Shown: positions 8,222-17,729, counted from the first letter of the stretch. The stretch is 64,000 bases of DNA from CAVUWL01 sp963700105 (GCA_963700105.1 CAVOWL010000004.1:310001-374000); one strand, 5' to 3'. The notes: generated from the sequence alone by a model not told the origin. Made by a program: numbers and translations.

Positions 8222-10999
8222 ATGGCCAGCTCTGAGCGGCTCGGCGCGGATGGCGTGAAAACCGGGGTCGATCCGACCGAGCAGGTGGCGCTCTTGATGC
8301 GCGACCTGCACGCCTCCCCGCTGGGCCTCTCAGAGGCCGAGGCGCAGCGGCGATTGATCCAGCACGGACCCAATCAGCTGCGGCGTCGGGGTGGTCGTCG
8401 CTGGCCGCGAGAACTAGGACGCCAGCTCACCCATCCACTCGCCCTGCTGCTCTGGCTGGCGGCGATCCTCTCCTTCGCAGTGGGCAGCCCCACTGTCGCA
8501 ATCGCCGTCTTGTTGGTGATCTTTCTAAACGCACTGTTCGCCTTCATGCAGGAGATGCAGGCCGAGCGAGCGGTGGAGGCACTGGCGCAGTTCATGCCCC
8601 AAAAGGTCAGGGTCCTGCGTGAGGGGGCGCCGACTGAAATCACCGCCGATCGGTTGGTTCCTGGAGACGTGGTGATCATCGAGGAGGGTGATCGGATCGC
8701 CGCCGACCTACGCCTGATCGCGGGCGCGGTGGAGGTCGACCTCTCGACCCTGACGGGAGAGTCAGCACCGGCGCTGCGCTCAACCGAGGTACTCGACTCT
8801 GGGGTGCCGCGAATCGCCGCCCAAAACCTCCTCTTCAGCGGCACCAGCTGCACCGGGGGGGAGGCTCGCGGCATCGTCGTTGCCACCGCAATGCACACCG
8901 AGCTGGGACGAATCGCCGCACTTTCGGAGCGGGTCAAGGAGGAGCCAAGCCCGCTTGAGCGCCAGGTCCGAAGAGTCGCTTGGTTGATCGCCGCGATCGC
9001 AGTCGGGATGGCGATCGCCTTCGTCCCGATCGCCATCCTGGGAGCCGGGCTCTCGCTCAAAAACAGCGTTGTCTTTTCGGTCGGCCTTTTGGCGGGCAAC
9101 GTCCCCGAGGGTTTGCTTCCCGTCATCACCCTGGCGCTGGCAGTCGCGGTCAGCCTGCTCGCGCGCAGGGGGGCTTTGGTCAAGCGCCTTAGCGCCGTTG
9201 AGACGCTGGGCTCAACCGACGTGATCTGCACCGATAAGACCGGGACTCTCACCGAGAACCGCATGCATCCGGTCCTCGCGTGGACGATGAGGGGCGAATA
9301 CCGGTTGGGAGCCGTCGCATCAGAGCGGACCCGACAACCACAAAATGACGCGGCGCTTAAGGCCCTGGCGGAGACGGCGGTCGCCTGTAACAACGCACAG
9401 CTTCGACCCGAGGGGGGCTCAAGTGGGGATCCGACTGAGCTCGCCCTTCTGATGGCGGCGGCCGAGCTGGGATTTCAAATCGATGCCACTCGCCGCGACC
9501 TTGCCCGAATCCATCAGTTCAACTTCGATCCGCAGCTCAAGCTGATGTCGACCCTGGATCGCGACGGCCAGGGCGTCTGGCTGCACACAAAGGGTGCTCC
9601 CGAGTCGTTGCTGCCGCGATGTGTCGCGGCGCTGAGGGACGACGGCGAGGAAGCCGAGCTTGGCTCTTCGGGTCGCGACCAGGTGATGGCGAAAACCGAG
9701 AGCTTTGCGGGTGAGGGTCTGCGCGTACTGGCTCTCGCCCGCCGGTCGCTAGCTGCCCCAGCGCAACCGCCGTCGCGCCTGGATGCCGAGGACAAGCTCT
9801 GTTTTCTCGGCCTGGTCGCGATGCGCGATCCGCCGCGAGCTGAGGTGAGTGAGGCGGTCTCGCGCTGCCACGGTGCCGGCATACGGATAGTGCTGATCAC
9901 GGGTGATCACCCGCTCACCGCTGCCGCGATTGCCCGCCAGGTGGGCATCGGAGGTGACGAACCGGTGGTTGTCAACGCCGAAGCGGTGGACCATCGCCAT
10001 GAGAAGGAGCTCAAGGCCACCCTTGCCGGCGGGGAGGAGCTGATATTTGCCCGCGCCTCACCGGAGACCAAGCTCCAAATCGCCGAGGTGCTGCGCGGCC
10101 AGGGACACGTGGTGGCAATGACCGGTGATGGTGTCAACGATGCACCCGCCCTGCGCAGTGCCGACATCGGCGTGGCGATGGGGCGCTCGGGAACCGACGT
10201 TGCACGCGAGGCATCCACGATGGTGCTGACCGACGATAACTTCGCCACAATCGTCGTCGCGATTGAGGCCGGACGACAGGTCTATGACAACGTCCGCAAG
10301 TTCATTCAATACATCTTTGCCCACGCCACTCCGGAGGTGGCCCCGTTCCTTTTATTCGCCCTCTCCGGGGGACTGATTCCACTCCCCCTCACGGTCTTAC
10401 AGCTATTGGCCTTCGACGTCGGAACCGAGACCCTGCCCTCGCTGGCGCTCGGTCGCGACCCAATCGAGCCCGGCAGCATGAGTCGCCCGCCGCGGCCGCG
10501 CTCGGAGGGGGTGATCAGAGGACCGATGCTGATCCGAGCCTGGCTCTTCCTGGGCGCGATGGTTGCGGCGCTATCGCTTGCCGGTTTCTTTTATGTTCTG
10601 ATCCGCGCCGGTTGGCACTCGGGCGCTCCCGTGGGCGTGGGTCAACCGCTTCATCACGCCTATCTTCAGGCAACCACGATGACCTTTTTGGGCATGATCG
10701 CCGGACAGATCGGTACGGCCTTCGCGGTGCGAACCGAACGTGCATCGCTGCGCTCGATCGGGGTTTTCACAAACCGTTATCTGCTCGGGGCGATCGCAGC
10801 TGAGCTGTTACTTGCCGCGGTCTTTGTCTATACCCCACCGATGCAGTCGTTGCTGGGAACAGCCGCCCTTCCCCTCCACGATTTGGTGGTGCTCCTTCCC
10901 TATCCGTTCCTCGTCTGGGGGGCGGATGAGCTGCGCCGAGGGATCCTGCGACGGCGAGAACTCAGGCGCAATAAGGAGCGGAGCGTGCTTGCCTCCTAG
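8222..10999 (+). CDS. Cation-transporting P-type ATPase, P2 class (Na+/K+-ATPase-like)
   Basis: A 925-residue P-type ATPase. The actuator domain has TGES at residues 178-181, the phosphorylated aspartate is D338 in DKTGTLTENRM, and the hinge is MTGDGVNDAPALRSADIGVAMG. About ten membrane helices are visible, including six after the catalytic domain. The M4 motif NVPEGLL (about 293) and the M6 motif FDVGTETLP resemble the IIC (Na+/K+ and H+/K+) class more than the SERCA class, whose M4 usually reads AIPEGLP. The ion cannot be fixed from sequence. In mycobacteria a related pump, CtpF, belongs to the dormancy regulon. It is downstream of the TreT-like gene by eight bases. Confidence 0.92.
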   Translation: MASSERLGADGVKTGVDPTEQVALLMRDLHASPLGLSEAEAQRRLIQHGPNQLRRRGGRRWPRELGRQLTHPLALLLWLAAILSFAVGSPTVAIAVLLVIFLNALFAFMQEMQAERAVEALAQFMPQKVRVLREGAPTEITADRLVPGDVVIIEEGDRIAADLRLIAGAVEVDLSTLTGESAPALRSTEVLDSGVPRIAAQNLLFSGTSCTGGEARGIVVATAMHTELGRIAALSERVKEEPSPLERQVRRVAWLIAAIAVGMAIAFVPIAILGAGLSLKNSVVFSVGLLAGNVPEGLLPVITLALAVAVSLLARRGALVKRLSAVETLGSTDVICTDKTGTLTENRMHPVLAWTMRGEYRLGAVASERTRQPQNDAALKALAETAVACNNAQLRPEGGSSGDPTELALLMAAAELGFQIDATRRDLARIHQFNFDPQLKLMSTLDRDGQGVWLHTKGAPESLLPRCVAALRDDGEEAELGSSGRDQVMAKTESFAGEGLRVLALARRSLAAPAQPPSRLDAEDKLCFLGLVAMRDPPRAEVSEAVSRCHGAGIRIVLITGDHPLTAAAIARQVGIGGDEPVVVNAEAVDHRHEKELKATLAGGEELIFARASPETKLQIAEVLRGQGHVVAMTGDGVNDAPALRSADIGVAMGRSGTDVAREASTMVLTDDNFATIVVAIEAGRQVYDNVRKFIQYIFAHATPEVAPFLLFALSGGLIPLPLTVLQLLAFDVGTETLPSLALGRDPIEPGSMSRPPRPRSEGVIRGPMLIRAWLFLGAMVAALSLAGFFYVLIRAGWHSGAPVGVGQPLHHAYLQATTMTFLGMIAGQIGTAFAVRTERASLRSIGVFTNRYLLGAIAAELLLAAVFVYTPPMQSLLGTAALPLHDLVVLLPYPFLVWGADELRRGILRRRELRRNKERSVLAS

Positions 11000-11050
11000 C
11001 TAAACGGAAAGCGAGCAGGCCGCAGATTACCGGCACCATGCCACCGCACC

Positions 11051-13750
11051 CTATGCCCAGGTCCTGGGCCAGGGTCGCGCCGGGGCGGCGTTCCTAACCC
11101 TGATCCTTGCATCGACCGCGACCGCCCCCTCACCGTTTGCGATAACCGGATTGAGATCGAGCTCGGCAATCTCTGGATGAGCATTGACCATCGCGGCGAG
11201 GCGCAGCAGCAGATCTTCAAGGGCACCGAGGTCTGCCGCCGGGGCTCCCCGGTAACCCTCCAAAGCAGGGAAGATTGCCAAGGAGCGGATCATCTCCTTT
11301 GCTTCCACGGGACTCAGGGGGCAGACCCGAACCGCCACATCTTTGAGCAGCTCGGCCTGCGTTCCTCCCGCCCCACAGGCCAATACTTGCCCAAAGACGG
11401 GATCGGCGACCACCCCGACCAAGAGCTCCACCCCGCCCTCGATCATCCGCTGCACGATGAACTGATCGACCTCGAGCCCAGCCCCCGCAAGGGCCTCCGC
11501 CATCTGCCCCGCAGCCTCGCAGACCTCCGCCTCTCCCGAGAGTCCGACCCGAACCGCTCCAATCTCGCTCTTGTGAAGGATTCCCGCACCCTGAGCCTTG
11601 AGGGCGATCGGCCCACCAAGCTCCGCCGCCGCGGCGGCGACCCCAAGTGGCCGGGGATCGGCTCTCCACTCCGGCACGGCGATGCCATAGCATCCGAGCA
11701 GTCGTGTGCATTCGCTGATACCCAGCCACTCGTGCTCACTTGAGAGGGCCTCGGCAAGCAGTGCCGCAGCCTCATCACCATGTACATCGACAAAATGCGA
11801 GGGCTCCCCGGCGGGGCGCGAGCGCCAGCGCACGTGGCGCATCACGCGACTCAAGGCCCGAGCGGCATCCTCGGGAAAGAGGTGGGTTGGGGCGGCTCCA
11901 AGCCCTGATGCAACGGCGTGATCGCGCGGGGACATGAAGACCGTCTGGACCGGAATTTGGCGTGGCATCTCGTCGAGGGCGACCCCAATCGCGGCGGCGA
12001 CGTCCTCCGCCTGGGTAAGCAACGGGCGGATGAAAATCGTGATCAGTGCGTCGATTCCATCCCACTCGGCCAGGGTGGTGATCGCTCGCCGGTACTGATC
12101 CGCGCTCGCGGTGGCAATCAGATCGACCGGGTTTGCGAGGGCGGCCTCTGGGGCAAGGAATCCACCTAGAGTTTCACGGAGCGCCTCGGGAAGCTCTGGG
12201 ACCTGCAGGCCACCCGCCTCGCAGGCGTCGGCGCACATGATCCCCGGCCCACCGGCGTTGGTAACTATTGCGACCCGGGGGCCCTCGGGGAGAGGTTGGG
12301 TGGAGAGCAGCGATGCAACGTCGAGTAACTCGGCAAGGGTATCGGTGCGGATAACACCAGCCTGTTCGAAGAGCGCATCTACAGTTACATCAGAAGCCGC
12401 GAGCAGTGCTCCCGTGTGTGAGCTGGTCGCTCTGGCACCGGAGACAGAGCGACCACTCTTGACGACGGCGATCGGCTTCTCGCGGCCAATGCGGCGGGCC
12501 ACCCTAGAGAAGCGGCGTGGGTCGCTGAATGACTCGATGTAAAGCAGCGCCACATCGGTTGCCCGATCCCCCTCCCAGTACTCGAGGAAGTCGTTGGCGG
12601 TGATGTCGGCGCGGTTACCGATCGAGGCAAACGAGGAAACTCCGAGCCCCCGATCGGCGGCCAATTCGATCAGCGCCAACCCCAGCGCGCCGCTCTGGGT
12701 GACAAAGCCAACATTGCCGGAAGGGGGGACGCCGGGAGCAAAGGTTGCGTTCAGCTGATACCCCTCGACCATATTCAAGATGCCAAGGCAATTCGGCCCG
12801 ATCAGCCGCATCCCCGAGGCCCGACAGATCTCGACCAATTCGCGCTGCAGCACGACGCCCAACTCCCCCACCTCGGCGAAACCGGCGGAGATCACGGTCA
12901 GCGCTCCAACCCGCTTCGCCGCGCATTCACGCGCAACCGCCAGCGCCGAGCGCGCCGGCACGGCGATCACTGCGAGGTCCAGATCGCCGGGAACCTCAGC
13001 GACGCTGCGGTAGGCGCGCACAGACTGGACCACGTCGGTCGCCGGATTGACCGGGTAAACGACGCCCCCAAAACCAGACTCGAGCAAGTTGTGAAAGATC
13101 TCTCCGCTAACCGTGCCGCGGCGGCGGGAGGCTCCGATCACCGCAACCGTTCTGGGCTCCAGAAAGTGCTTGACCGCGGCGGCGGCGGCGATCTGGTCAC
13201 GCTGCTCAAATCGTGCAATCGCCGGCGGCGAGAAGGAGGTCGGAAACTCAACCCGGATCGAGCCCGGAAGCGAGGATGTCTCAACCGGAAACCCGCTTTC
13301 CCTAAATACCCCGATCATGCGGTGGTTCTGCGGCAAGACTTCGGCGAAGAAAACTCCAATGCCGTTTTCTCGGGCAACCTCGGCGAGGTGGGCGAGCAAT
13401 AGCGTCGCAAGTCCCTGATCCTGCATCTGATCGGCAATCGCAAAGGCGACCTCCGCCGTTCCCTTCGCGGTCTTGACGTAGGCCCCGTGCCCAATCAGGT
13501 TTTCCTTCTCACCTCGGGTGGCGATGATGCCATGGCGCCCGACGTAGTCGACATCGGCCATCTGTTTCGCAGTCGCCCGCAGATCGCTGCCCGCCGAGAA
13601 GAAGCGAAAGGTTCGCGAATCGCGACCGAGGCCTTCGAAAAGCTCAAATAGAGCGTCCTCATCGGCCCGGCGGACAGGGCGCAGGTGCGCCGTCGAGCCG
13701 TCGCGCAATACCACGTCGGCCTCCAGATTGACGGGATAGGCGACTGGCAT
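11051..13750 (-). CDS. GNAT acetyltransferase fused to NDP-forming acyl-CoA synthetase (type II lysine acetyltransferase architecture)
   Basis: An 899-residue fusion. Residues ~12-160 form a GNAT domain with the acetyl-CoA P-loop around QDQGLAT (110-116). Residues ~195-650 are the CoA-binding and ligase domains (TVAVIGASRRRGTVSGEIFH, GLIGPNCLGI-like segment at 316-325) with the phospho-histidine H445 in TSSHTGALL. Residues ~670-890 are an ATP-grasp domain. GNAT first, synthetase second is the order of the actinobacterial type II protein acetyltransferases (such as Streptomyces PatA); the enterobacterial PatZ order is reversed. If H445 is active, it could also act as an ADP-forming acetyl-CoA synthetase. 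It is divergent from a deacetylase gene. Confidence 0.88.
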   Translation of the reverse strand: MPVAYPVNLEADVVLRDGSTAHLRPVRRADEDALFELFEGLGRDSRTFRFFSAGSDLRATAKQMADVDYVGRHGIIATRGEKENLIGHGAYVKTAKGTAEVAFAIADQMQDQGLATLLLAHLAEVARENGIGVFFAEVLPQNHRMIGVFRESGFPVETSSLPGSIRVEFPTSFSPPAIARFEQRDQIAAAAAVKHFLEPRTVAVIGASRRRGTVSGEIFHNLLESGFGGVVYPVNPATDVVQSVRAYRSVAEVPGDLDLAVIAVPARSALAVARECAAKRVGALTVISAGFAEVGELGVVLQRELVEICRASGMRLIGPNCLGILNMVEGYQLNATFAPGVPPSGNVGFVTQSGALGLALIELAADRGLGVSSFASIGNRADITANDFLEYWEGDRATDVALLYIESFSDPRRFSRVARRIGREKPIAVVKSGRSVSGARATSSHTGALLAASDVTVDALFEQAGVIRTDTLAELLDVASLLSTQPLPEGPRVAIVTNAGGPGIMCADACEAGGLQVPELPEALRETLGGFLAPEAALANPVDLIATASADQYRRAITTLAEWDGIDALITIFIRPLLTQAEDVAAAIGVALDEMPRQIPVQTVFMSPRDHAVASGLGAAPTHLFPEDAARALSRVMRHVRWRSRPAGEPSHFVDVHGDEAAALLAEALSSEHEWLGISECTRLLGCYGIAVPEWRADPRPLGVAAAAAELGGPIALKAQGAGILHKSEIGAVRVGLSGEAEVCEAAGQMAEALAGAGLEVDQFIVQRMIEGGVELLVGVVADPVFGQVLACGAGGTQAELLKDVAVRVCPLSPVEAKEMIRSLAIFPALEGYRGAPAADLGALEDLLLRLAAMVNAHPEIAELDLNPVIANGEGAVAVDARIRVRNAAPARPWPRTWA

Positions 13751-13859
13751 CCTCCGATCGTATTGCGCTGACTCCGCGTACAGTCACCAAATCGCTACCA
13801 ATCCTCAAAAGGCAGCGCTCTACTACAGCCACCCCGCCTGCCTCGAGCACGATCCACGG

Positions 13860-14828
13860 GTGCACATGCCCGAGCACCCTGATTCGCCGGAGCGCCTGAT
13901 TGCAGTCGAAGCGCTCCTGGCCGAGCGGGGCTGGCTCGAATGGCAACGACGCGAGGCCCCGGCGGCCACCGAGCAGGAACTGGAAATCCTGCACACCTCC
14001 GCTCACGTGAAGCGAATTCGCGACCTCTGCCTTGCCGGTGGGGGCCCGATCGACCCCGATACGTTTGTCGGCGAGACCTCCTATCGAGCGGCGCTTCACG
14101 CCGCCGGCGGAGCATGTGAGATGGCACGAGCACTGCTGGGAGGCGAGGCCGGGATCGCCCTCTGCGCGGCGCGACCATCCGGCCATCACGCCGAACCGAA
14201 TCGGGCGATGGGCTTCTGCCTCTTTGACAACGTCGCGATTGCCGCGGAGCTCGCGATCCGCGGGCTGGGTGCAGAGCGGGTCTTCATCCTTGACTGGGAC
14301 GTGCACCACGGTAACGGCACCGCCGAGGCGTTTCGGCGGCGCTCGGACGTTTTGTTCGCGAGTATCCACCAATCGGGAATATTCCCGGGAACCGGTGCGA
14401 TCGCTGAGGTCGGCTCCGGTCCCGGCGAGGGCTATACGATCAACCTTCCGGTTCCCGCCGGCTCGGAGGAGGACCTCTGGCTTTCGCTGCTCGAGCACAT
14501 CGTGATCCCAGCCGCCAGCGAGTTTCGACCCGACCTCATCCTAGTCTCGGCGGGCTTTGACGCCCATGCCGATGATCCCCTTGCAGACTGTCGCCTGGAG
14601 ACGGAGTCCTTTGCCAAGCTGGCTCGCCACGTGCGCGATCTCGCCAGCAAGCTCTCGGTTCCTCTGGGAGCGGTACTTGAGGGCGGTTACAACCCGAGTG
14701 CGTTAGCAAAGTGTGTAGTAGCCACAATGGCCGCCCTGGACGGGGAAGGGGAGGCCGCCTCCGCTGCACCGGAGGGGCTTTATACATCTAGGGCTGCAGC
14801 CCACATCGGCCATTACTGGTCCCTCTGA
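13860..14828 (+). CDS. Zinc-dependent histone deacetylase-family amidohydrolase (AcuC/acetylpolyamine amidohydrolase-like)
   Basis: An arginase/deacetylase-fold enzyme removing acetyl groups from lysine or polyamines. Catalytic motifs are intact: RPSGHHAEPNRAMGFCLFDN (active-site His pair), DWDVHHGNGT (zinc Asp/His), SAGFDAHADDPL (zinc Asp) and LEGGYNPSAL. The first canonical start is GTG at 13860, which gives 322 residues. However, the same frame is open back to 13740 and encodes the conserved family beginning ALYYSHPACLEHDP at 13815-13856, without any ATG, GTG or TTG in frame. Translation may therefore start at an unusual codon (ATC at 13791 or 13749). Divergence from the acetyltransferase fusion suggests they act on the same modification. 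Confidence 0.85.
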   Translation: MHMPEHPDSPERLIAVEALLAERGWLEWQRREAPAATEQELEILHTSAHVKRIRDLCLAGGGPIDPDTFVGETSYRAALHAAGGACEMARALLGGEAGIALCAARPSGHHAEPNRAMGFCLFDNVAIAAELAIRGLGAERVFILDWDVHHGNGTAEAFRRRSDVLFASIHQSGIFPGTGAIAEVGSGPGEGYTINLPVPAGSEEDLWLSLLEHIVIPAASEFRPDLILVSAGFDAHADDPLADCRLETESFAKLARHVRDLASKLSVPLGAVLEGGYNPSALAKCVVATMAALDGEGEAASAAPEGLYTSRAAAHIGHYWSL

Positions 14829-15670
14829 GCTCCCCCCAACAAGGGAGCGAAAGCCGGGTGCCCCGTCAGCGCCAAAGTGTCGAGGTCTCCCCCCCTCAGC
14901 CGCCTGCGGCCGCGCAAGCTATTCCCGGCGCGGTGCGCTAATCCGGGCATTTCAAACAACGAGACGGGGTCAGACGCCAACCCAGCGTGGACGGCGCCGG
15001 CCGAGCTTTGAGTTATCCCCGATCCAGTTAGCCACCACAAGCGCTTCCGTGAATGCAGCATCGGCAATAGTGCCATAGGCAGACATTGTGTCGGCCAGCG
15101 GAGAGCGATATGCGCACTCACACTGGGACTCCGCCGCCGAATCGACTTGGCTGAATGGTTGTGTCACCCACACCTGTCCTGCTGACCCAGCGGAGTGTTT
15201 GACCCCCCGTCGGACGGACTTCCTATAGGGAAATGCCCTGCATTCTCGGTGACATCTCAGATCGTCATGCTGAACCGAGCTCACCGGGGTCAGTGCGAAC
15301 GAGCGGCAAGAGCCGGCCGCCGTAGAGGTATTTCCGGACTTCGGCCTCTTTTGGTCCCGCGGCAAGGACCAAAAGCCTTCCACAGGTCGGACAATGGCTA
15401 TCGCGTCCTTGCACGCTGGACCCGGCCACCGTTAAGCGTTGGCAATGCGGACATTCAAGCGATTGGATTATCTCGCCTCTATGTGTTTCATTGGAAGGGG
15501 CATTGTCTTTGCCATGGCTCAGCGGTTCATCGGGGTAATACCCGGAGTTACCTACGGCTTTTCCCCGACCCCAACGGGCACCTTGCGCCGCTGGATGTGC
15601 AACCGCATGGGCCGGGCCACCAACGCGATCACGAACGAGGCTGCCAACTTCCTCAGGATCTCGATGCGCC
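14829..15670. other. Intergenic decay stretch
   Basis: Between the deacetylase and DUF779 genes. It holds the alcohol dehydrogenase fragment (15000-15125) and the doubtful zinc-ribbon frame listed separately. Longer open frames on the plus strand here (for example through 15195-15743) have arginine/histidine-rich, motif-free translations and I take them as non-coding. No repeat or RNA structure stood out. Confidence 0.5.
15000..15125 (-). pseudogene. 3'-terminal fragment of a zinc alcohol dehydrogenase
   Basis: The minus strand encodes PLADTMSAYGTIADAAFTEA and a following ALVV, matching the C-terminal part of the intact alcohol dehydrogenase at 19037-20128 (PLADTMAAYDTFADAASTDA, then ALKVV). 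Similarity is visible in the DNA too. Nothing of the catalytic or Rossmann domains remains upstream. It lies downstream of the ALDH-DUF779 pair on the same strand, so it is probably what is left of an ADH that once belonged to that operon. Confidence 0.7.
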
Positions 15671-15699
15671 TCACGCCGTTTTGACCGCCTCGGCATCAC
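15265..15699 (-). CDS. Possible zinc-ribbon protein (doubtful, possibly degraded)
   Basis: The last ~65 codons of this frame read like a real small protein: LECPHCQRLTVAG, then HCPTCGRLLVLAAG, then EAEVRKYLYGGRLLPL. The two CxxC knuckles about 20 residues apart would bind zinc. The upstream half of the frame is arginine/alanine-rich and looks non-coding, and there is no convincing ATG, GTG or TTG just before the ribbon. It lies between DUF779 and the ADH remnant. It may be a decayed gene, a gene with an unusual start, or chance. I do not recognise a family. Confidence 0.28.
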   Translation of the reverse strand: MMPRRSKRREAHRDPEEVGSLVRDRVGGPAHAVAHPAAQGARWGRGKAVGNSGYYPDEPLSHGKDNAPSNETHRGEIIQSLECPHCQRLTVAGSSVQGRDSHCPTCGRLLVLAAGPKEAEVRKYLYGGRLLPLVRTDPGELGSA

Positions 15700-16036
15700 G
15701 GTTTACTGGAGCCGGGTCGAGAGGGGCACTAGCGGTGAAGTGAACCCCCTCGGAACCCTCAAGGGAAAAGCTCCCGGTGACACCGGGGGCCACATCGATC
15801 AGAAACCGCGGACGGCCCCAGCGCTCATGCTGATCGCGATCGATCACAAAGGGCGCGTCGCCAATCGTTCCAAGCTGGACATCGTTGGGACCCGGTGGTA
15901 GCTCAGCGAGGGTCAAGCACATAGGGGCGCTGCCGTCGCAGCAGCCAGCGGACTGGTGAAAAACAATCGAGCCGTGCTTGGCGCGAAGTCGCTCGATCGT
16001 CCTCACCGCCGCTGGGGTCGCGCTCACTGCCTCCAT
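15671..16036 (-). CDS. DUF779 family protein
   Basis: About 121 residues. The conserved core of DUF779 is present: a helix TIERLRAKHGSIVFHQSAGCC, then GSAPMC, PNDVQLGTIG, PFVIDRDQHERW and the closing FLIDVAPG-GSFSLEG. The ATG at 16036 begins one base after the ALDH stop (TGA-G-ATG); a longer form from 16066 would overlap that gene and is less likely. DUF779 genes are regularly found beside aldehyde dehydrogenases of this type. Their biochemical role is not established; the conserved cysteines suggest a metal or redox function. Confidence 0.85.
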   Translation of the reverse strand: MEAVSATPAAVRTIERLRAKHGSIVFHQSAGCCDGSAPMCLTLAELPPGPNDVQLGTIGDAPFVIDRDQHERWGRPRFLIDVAPGVTGSFSLEGSEGVHFTASAPLDPAPVNRDAEAVKTA

Positions 16037-16037
16037 C

Positions 16038-17579
16038 TCAGAAGAAGCCCATCGCCTTTCGGTCATAGCTAACCAACAGGCACTTGGTTTGGGAGTAGTG
16101 ATCGAGCATCATCAGATGGTTCTCGCGGCCGACCCCTGAGATCTTGTAGCCGCCGAAGGCGGCGTGAGCCGGGTACTGGTGGTAGCAGTTGGTCCACACC
16201 CGGCCGGCTTCGATCCCTCGGCCCATGCGAAATGCCCTCGAGCCGTCGCGGGTCCAGACCCCGGCGCCGAGGCCGTAGAGTGTGTCATTGGCGATCTTCA
16301 AGGCCTCGGCCTCATCCTTAAATGTGGTGACCGAGACGACCGGGCCAAAAATCTCCTCCTGGAAGACGCGCATATCGTTGGTGCCCTTGAGTACCGTCGG
16401 CTCAAAGAAGTATCCGTCCGCCAGCTCTCCGTCGAGCTCGGGACGGTTGCCTCCGGTCAGCACCTCAGCACCCTCCTGGAGACCGATCTGGATGTAGCTT
16501 TCGACCTTCTCCAGCTGCGCCGCGGATACCTGGGGGCCCATCATCGTCTCCGGATCGAGGGGGTTTCCTTGTCTGATCGCGCGCACCCGCTCGAGGGCTC
16601 GCTCCATGAATTCCTCATAGATCGACTCCTGGATCAGGGCCCGCGAGGGACAGGTGCAGACCTCGCCCTTGTTGAACGCGTAAAGGACAAAGCCCTCGAT
16701 TGCCTTGTCGAGGAACTCATCATCCGCTGCCATCACGTCCTCGAAGAAGACATTTGGGGACTTACCCCCCAGCTCGGTTGTCGAGGGAATGATGTTTTGG
16801 GCCGCGTATCCCATTATCAAACGCCCCGTCACCGTCTCACCGGTGAAGGCGACCTTCGCGATTCGCTTGTTGGAGGCAAGCGCTCGACCGATTTCGGCGC
16901 CCGGTCCGTTGACGATGTTCAAGACCCCGGGCGGAACCACGTCTGCGACCACCTCGGCCAGCTTCAAGATTGACCATGGGGTCGGGGTTGCCGGCTTGAC
17001 CACCGTACAGTTGCCGGCGGCGAGCGCTGGGGCGATCTTCCAGGCCGCCATCAGGAGGGGGAAATTGAAGGGAATGATTTGGCCAACCACGCCCAACGGC
17101 TCGTGGAAATGATAAGCAACGGTGTCCTTGTCAATCTCAGAGATCCGTCCCTCCTCGGCCCGAGCGGCACCGGCGAAATAGCGCAGATGATCGATCACCA
17201 AGGGCAGGTCTGCGGCGAGGGTCTCGCGGACCGGCTTGCCGTTGTCCCAGCTCTCGGCGATCGCCAGCATTTGCAGGTTCTCCTCGATCGCATCGGCCAT
17301 CGCATTGAGAACTGCAGACCTTTCGGCGGCAGAAGTCGCCCCCCAGGCCTCCTTGGCGGCATGAGCGGCGTCAAGGGCAAGCTCGATATCGGCCGGAGTT
17401 GAGTCAGCAACGCTGCTGAACGCTTCGCCGGTCACGGGCGTCAGGTTCTCGCGGTAGCGACCCTCGCTGGGAGCAACCCAGCCGCCCCCGATGAAGTTGT
17501 CATATCGCCCCTTTAGCTCGACCGGGCTACCCGGCTGCCCGGGGGCCTCAAATGCCTTCGGTTTCTCGATCGTCGCCAT
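16038..17579 (-). CDS. NAD-dependent acetaldehyde/aldehyde dehydrogenase (ExaC/AcoD type)
   Basis: A 513-residue ALDH-superfamily enzyme oxidising aldehydes, probably acetaldehyde, to acids. The active-site cysteine is in GEVCTCPSR and the general-base glutamate in TELGGKSPNVFFED; the cofactor region has GPGAEIGRALASNKRI followed by FTGETVTGR. The N-terminus (RYDNFIGGGWVAPSEGRY) and WDNGKPVRET, YFAGAARAEEG and DTVAYHFHEPLGVVGQIIPF are characteristic of the ExaC/AcoD branch used in ethanol and acetoin breakdown. DUF779 follows within one base. With the nearby Zn-ADH it would take ethanol to acetate. Confidence 0.93.
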   Translation of the reverse strand: MATIEKPKAFEAPGQPGSPVELKGRYDNFIGGGWVAPSEGRYRENLTPVTGEAFSSVADSTPADIELALDAAHAAKEAWGATSAAERSAVLNAMADAIEENLQMLAIAESWDNGKPVRETLAADLPLVIDHLRYFAGAARAEEGRISEIDKDTVAYHFHEPLGVVGQIIPFNFPLLMAAWKIAPALAAGNCTVVKPATPTPWSILKLAEVVADVVPPGVLNIVNGPGAEIGRALASNKRIAKVAFTGETVTGRLIMGYAAQNIIPSTTELGGKSPNVFFEDVMAADDEFLDKAIEGFVLYAFNKGEVCTCPSRALIQESIYEEFMERALERVRAIRQGNPLDPETMMGPQVSAAQLEKVESYIQIGLQEGAEVLTGGNRPELDGELADGYFFEPTVLKGTNDMRVFQEEIFGPVVSVTTFKDEAEALKIANDTLYGLGAGVWTRDGSRAFRMGRGIEAGRVWTNCYHQYPAHAAFGGYKISGVGRENHLMMLDHYSQTKCLLVSYDRKAMGFF

Positions 17580-17729
17580 CGTCTTCTCCTGACTTCTGCC
17601 TTTATGAGAACCTGAACAGACCCGAGTTCAGCACCGATCGGCGCCTCCGACATCCGTGTAGACGCGCAGGCTCACTACGGGTTTTCACGGCTTGGCGCAG
17701 GACATGGGCACCCCTGCGATGGTGGCGCG

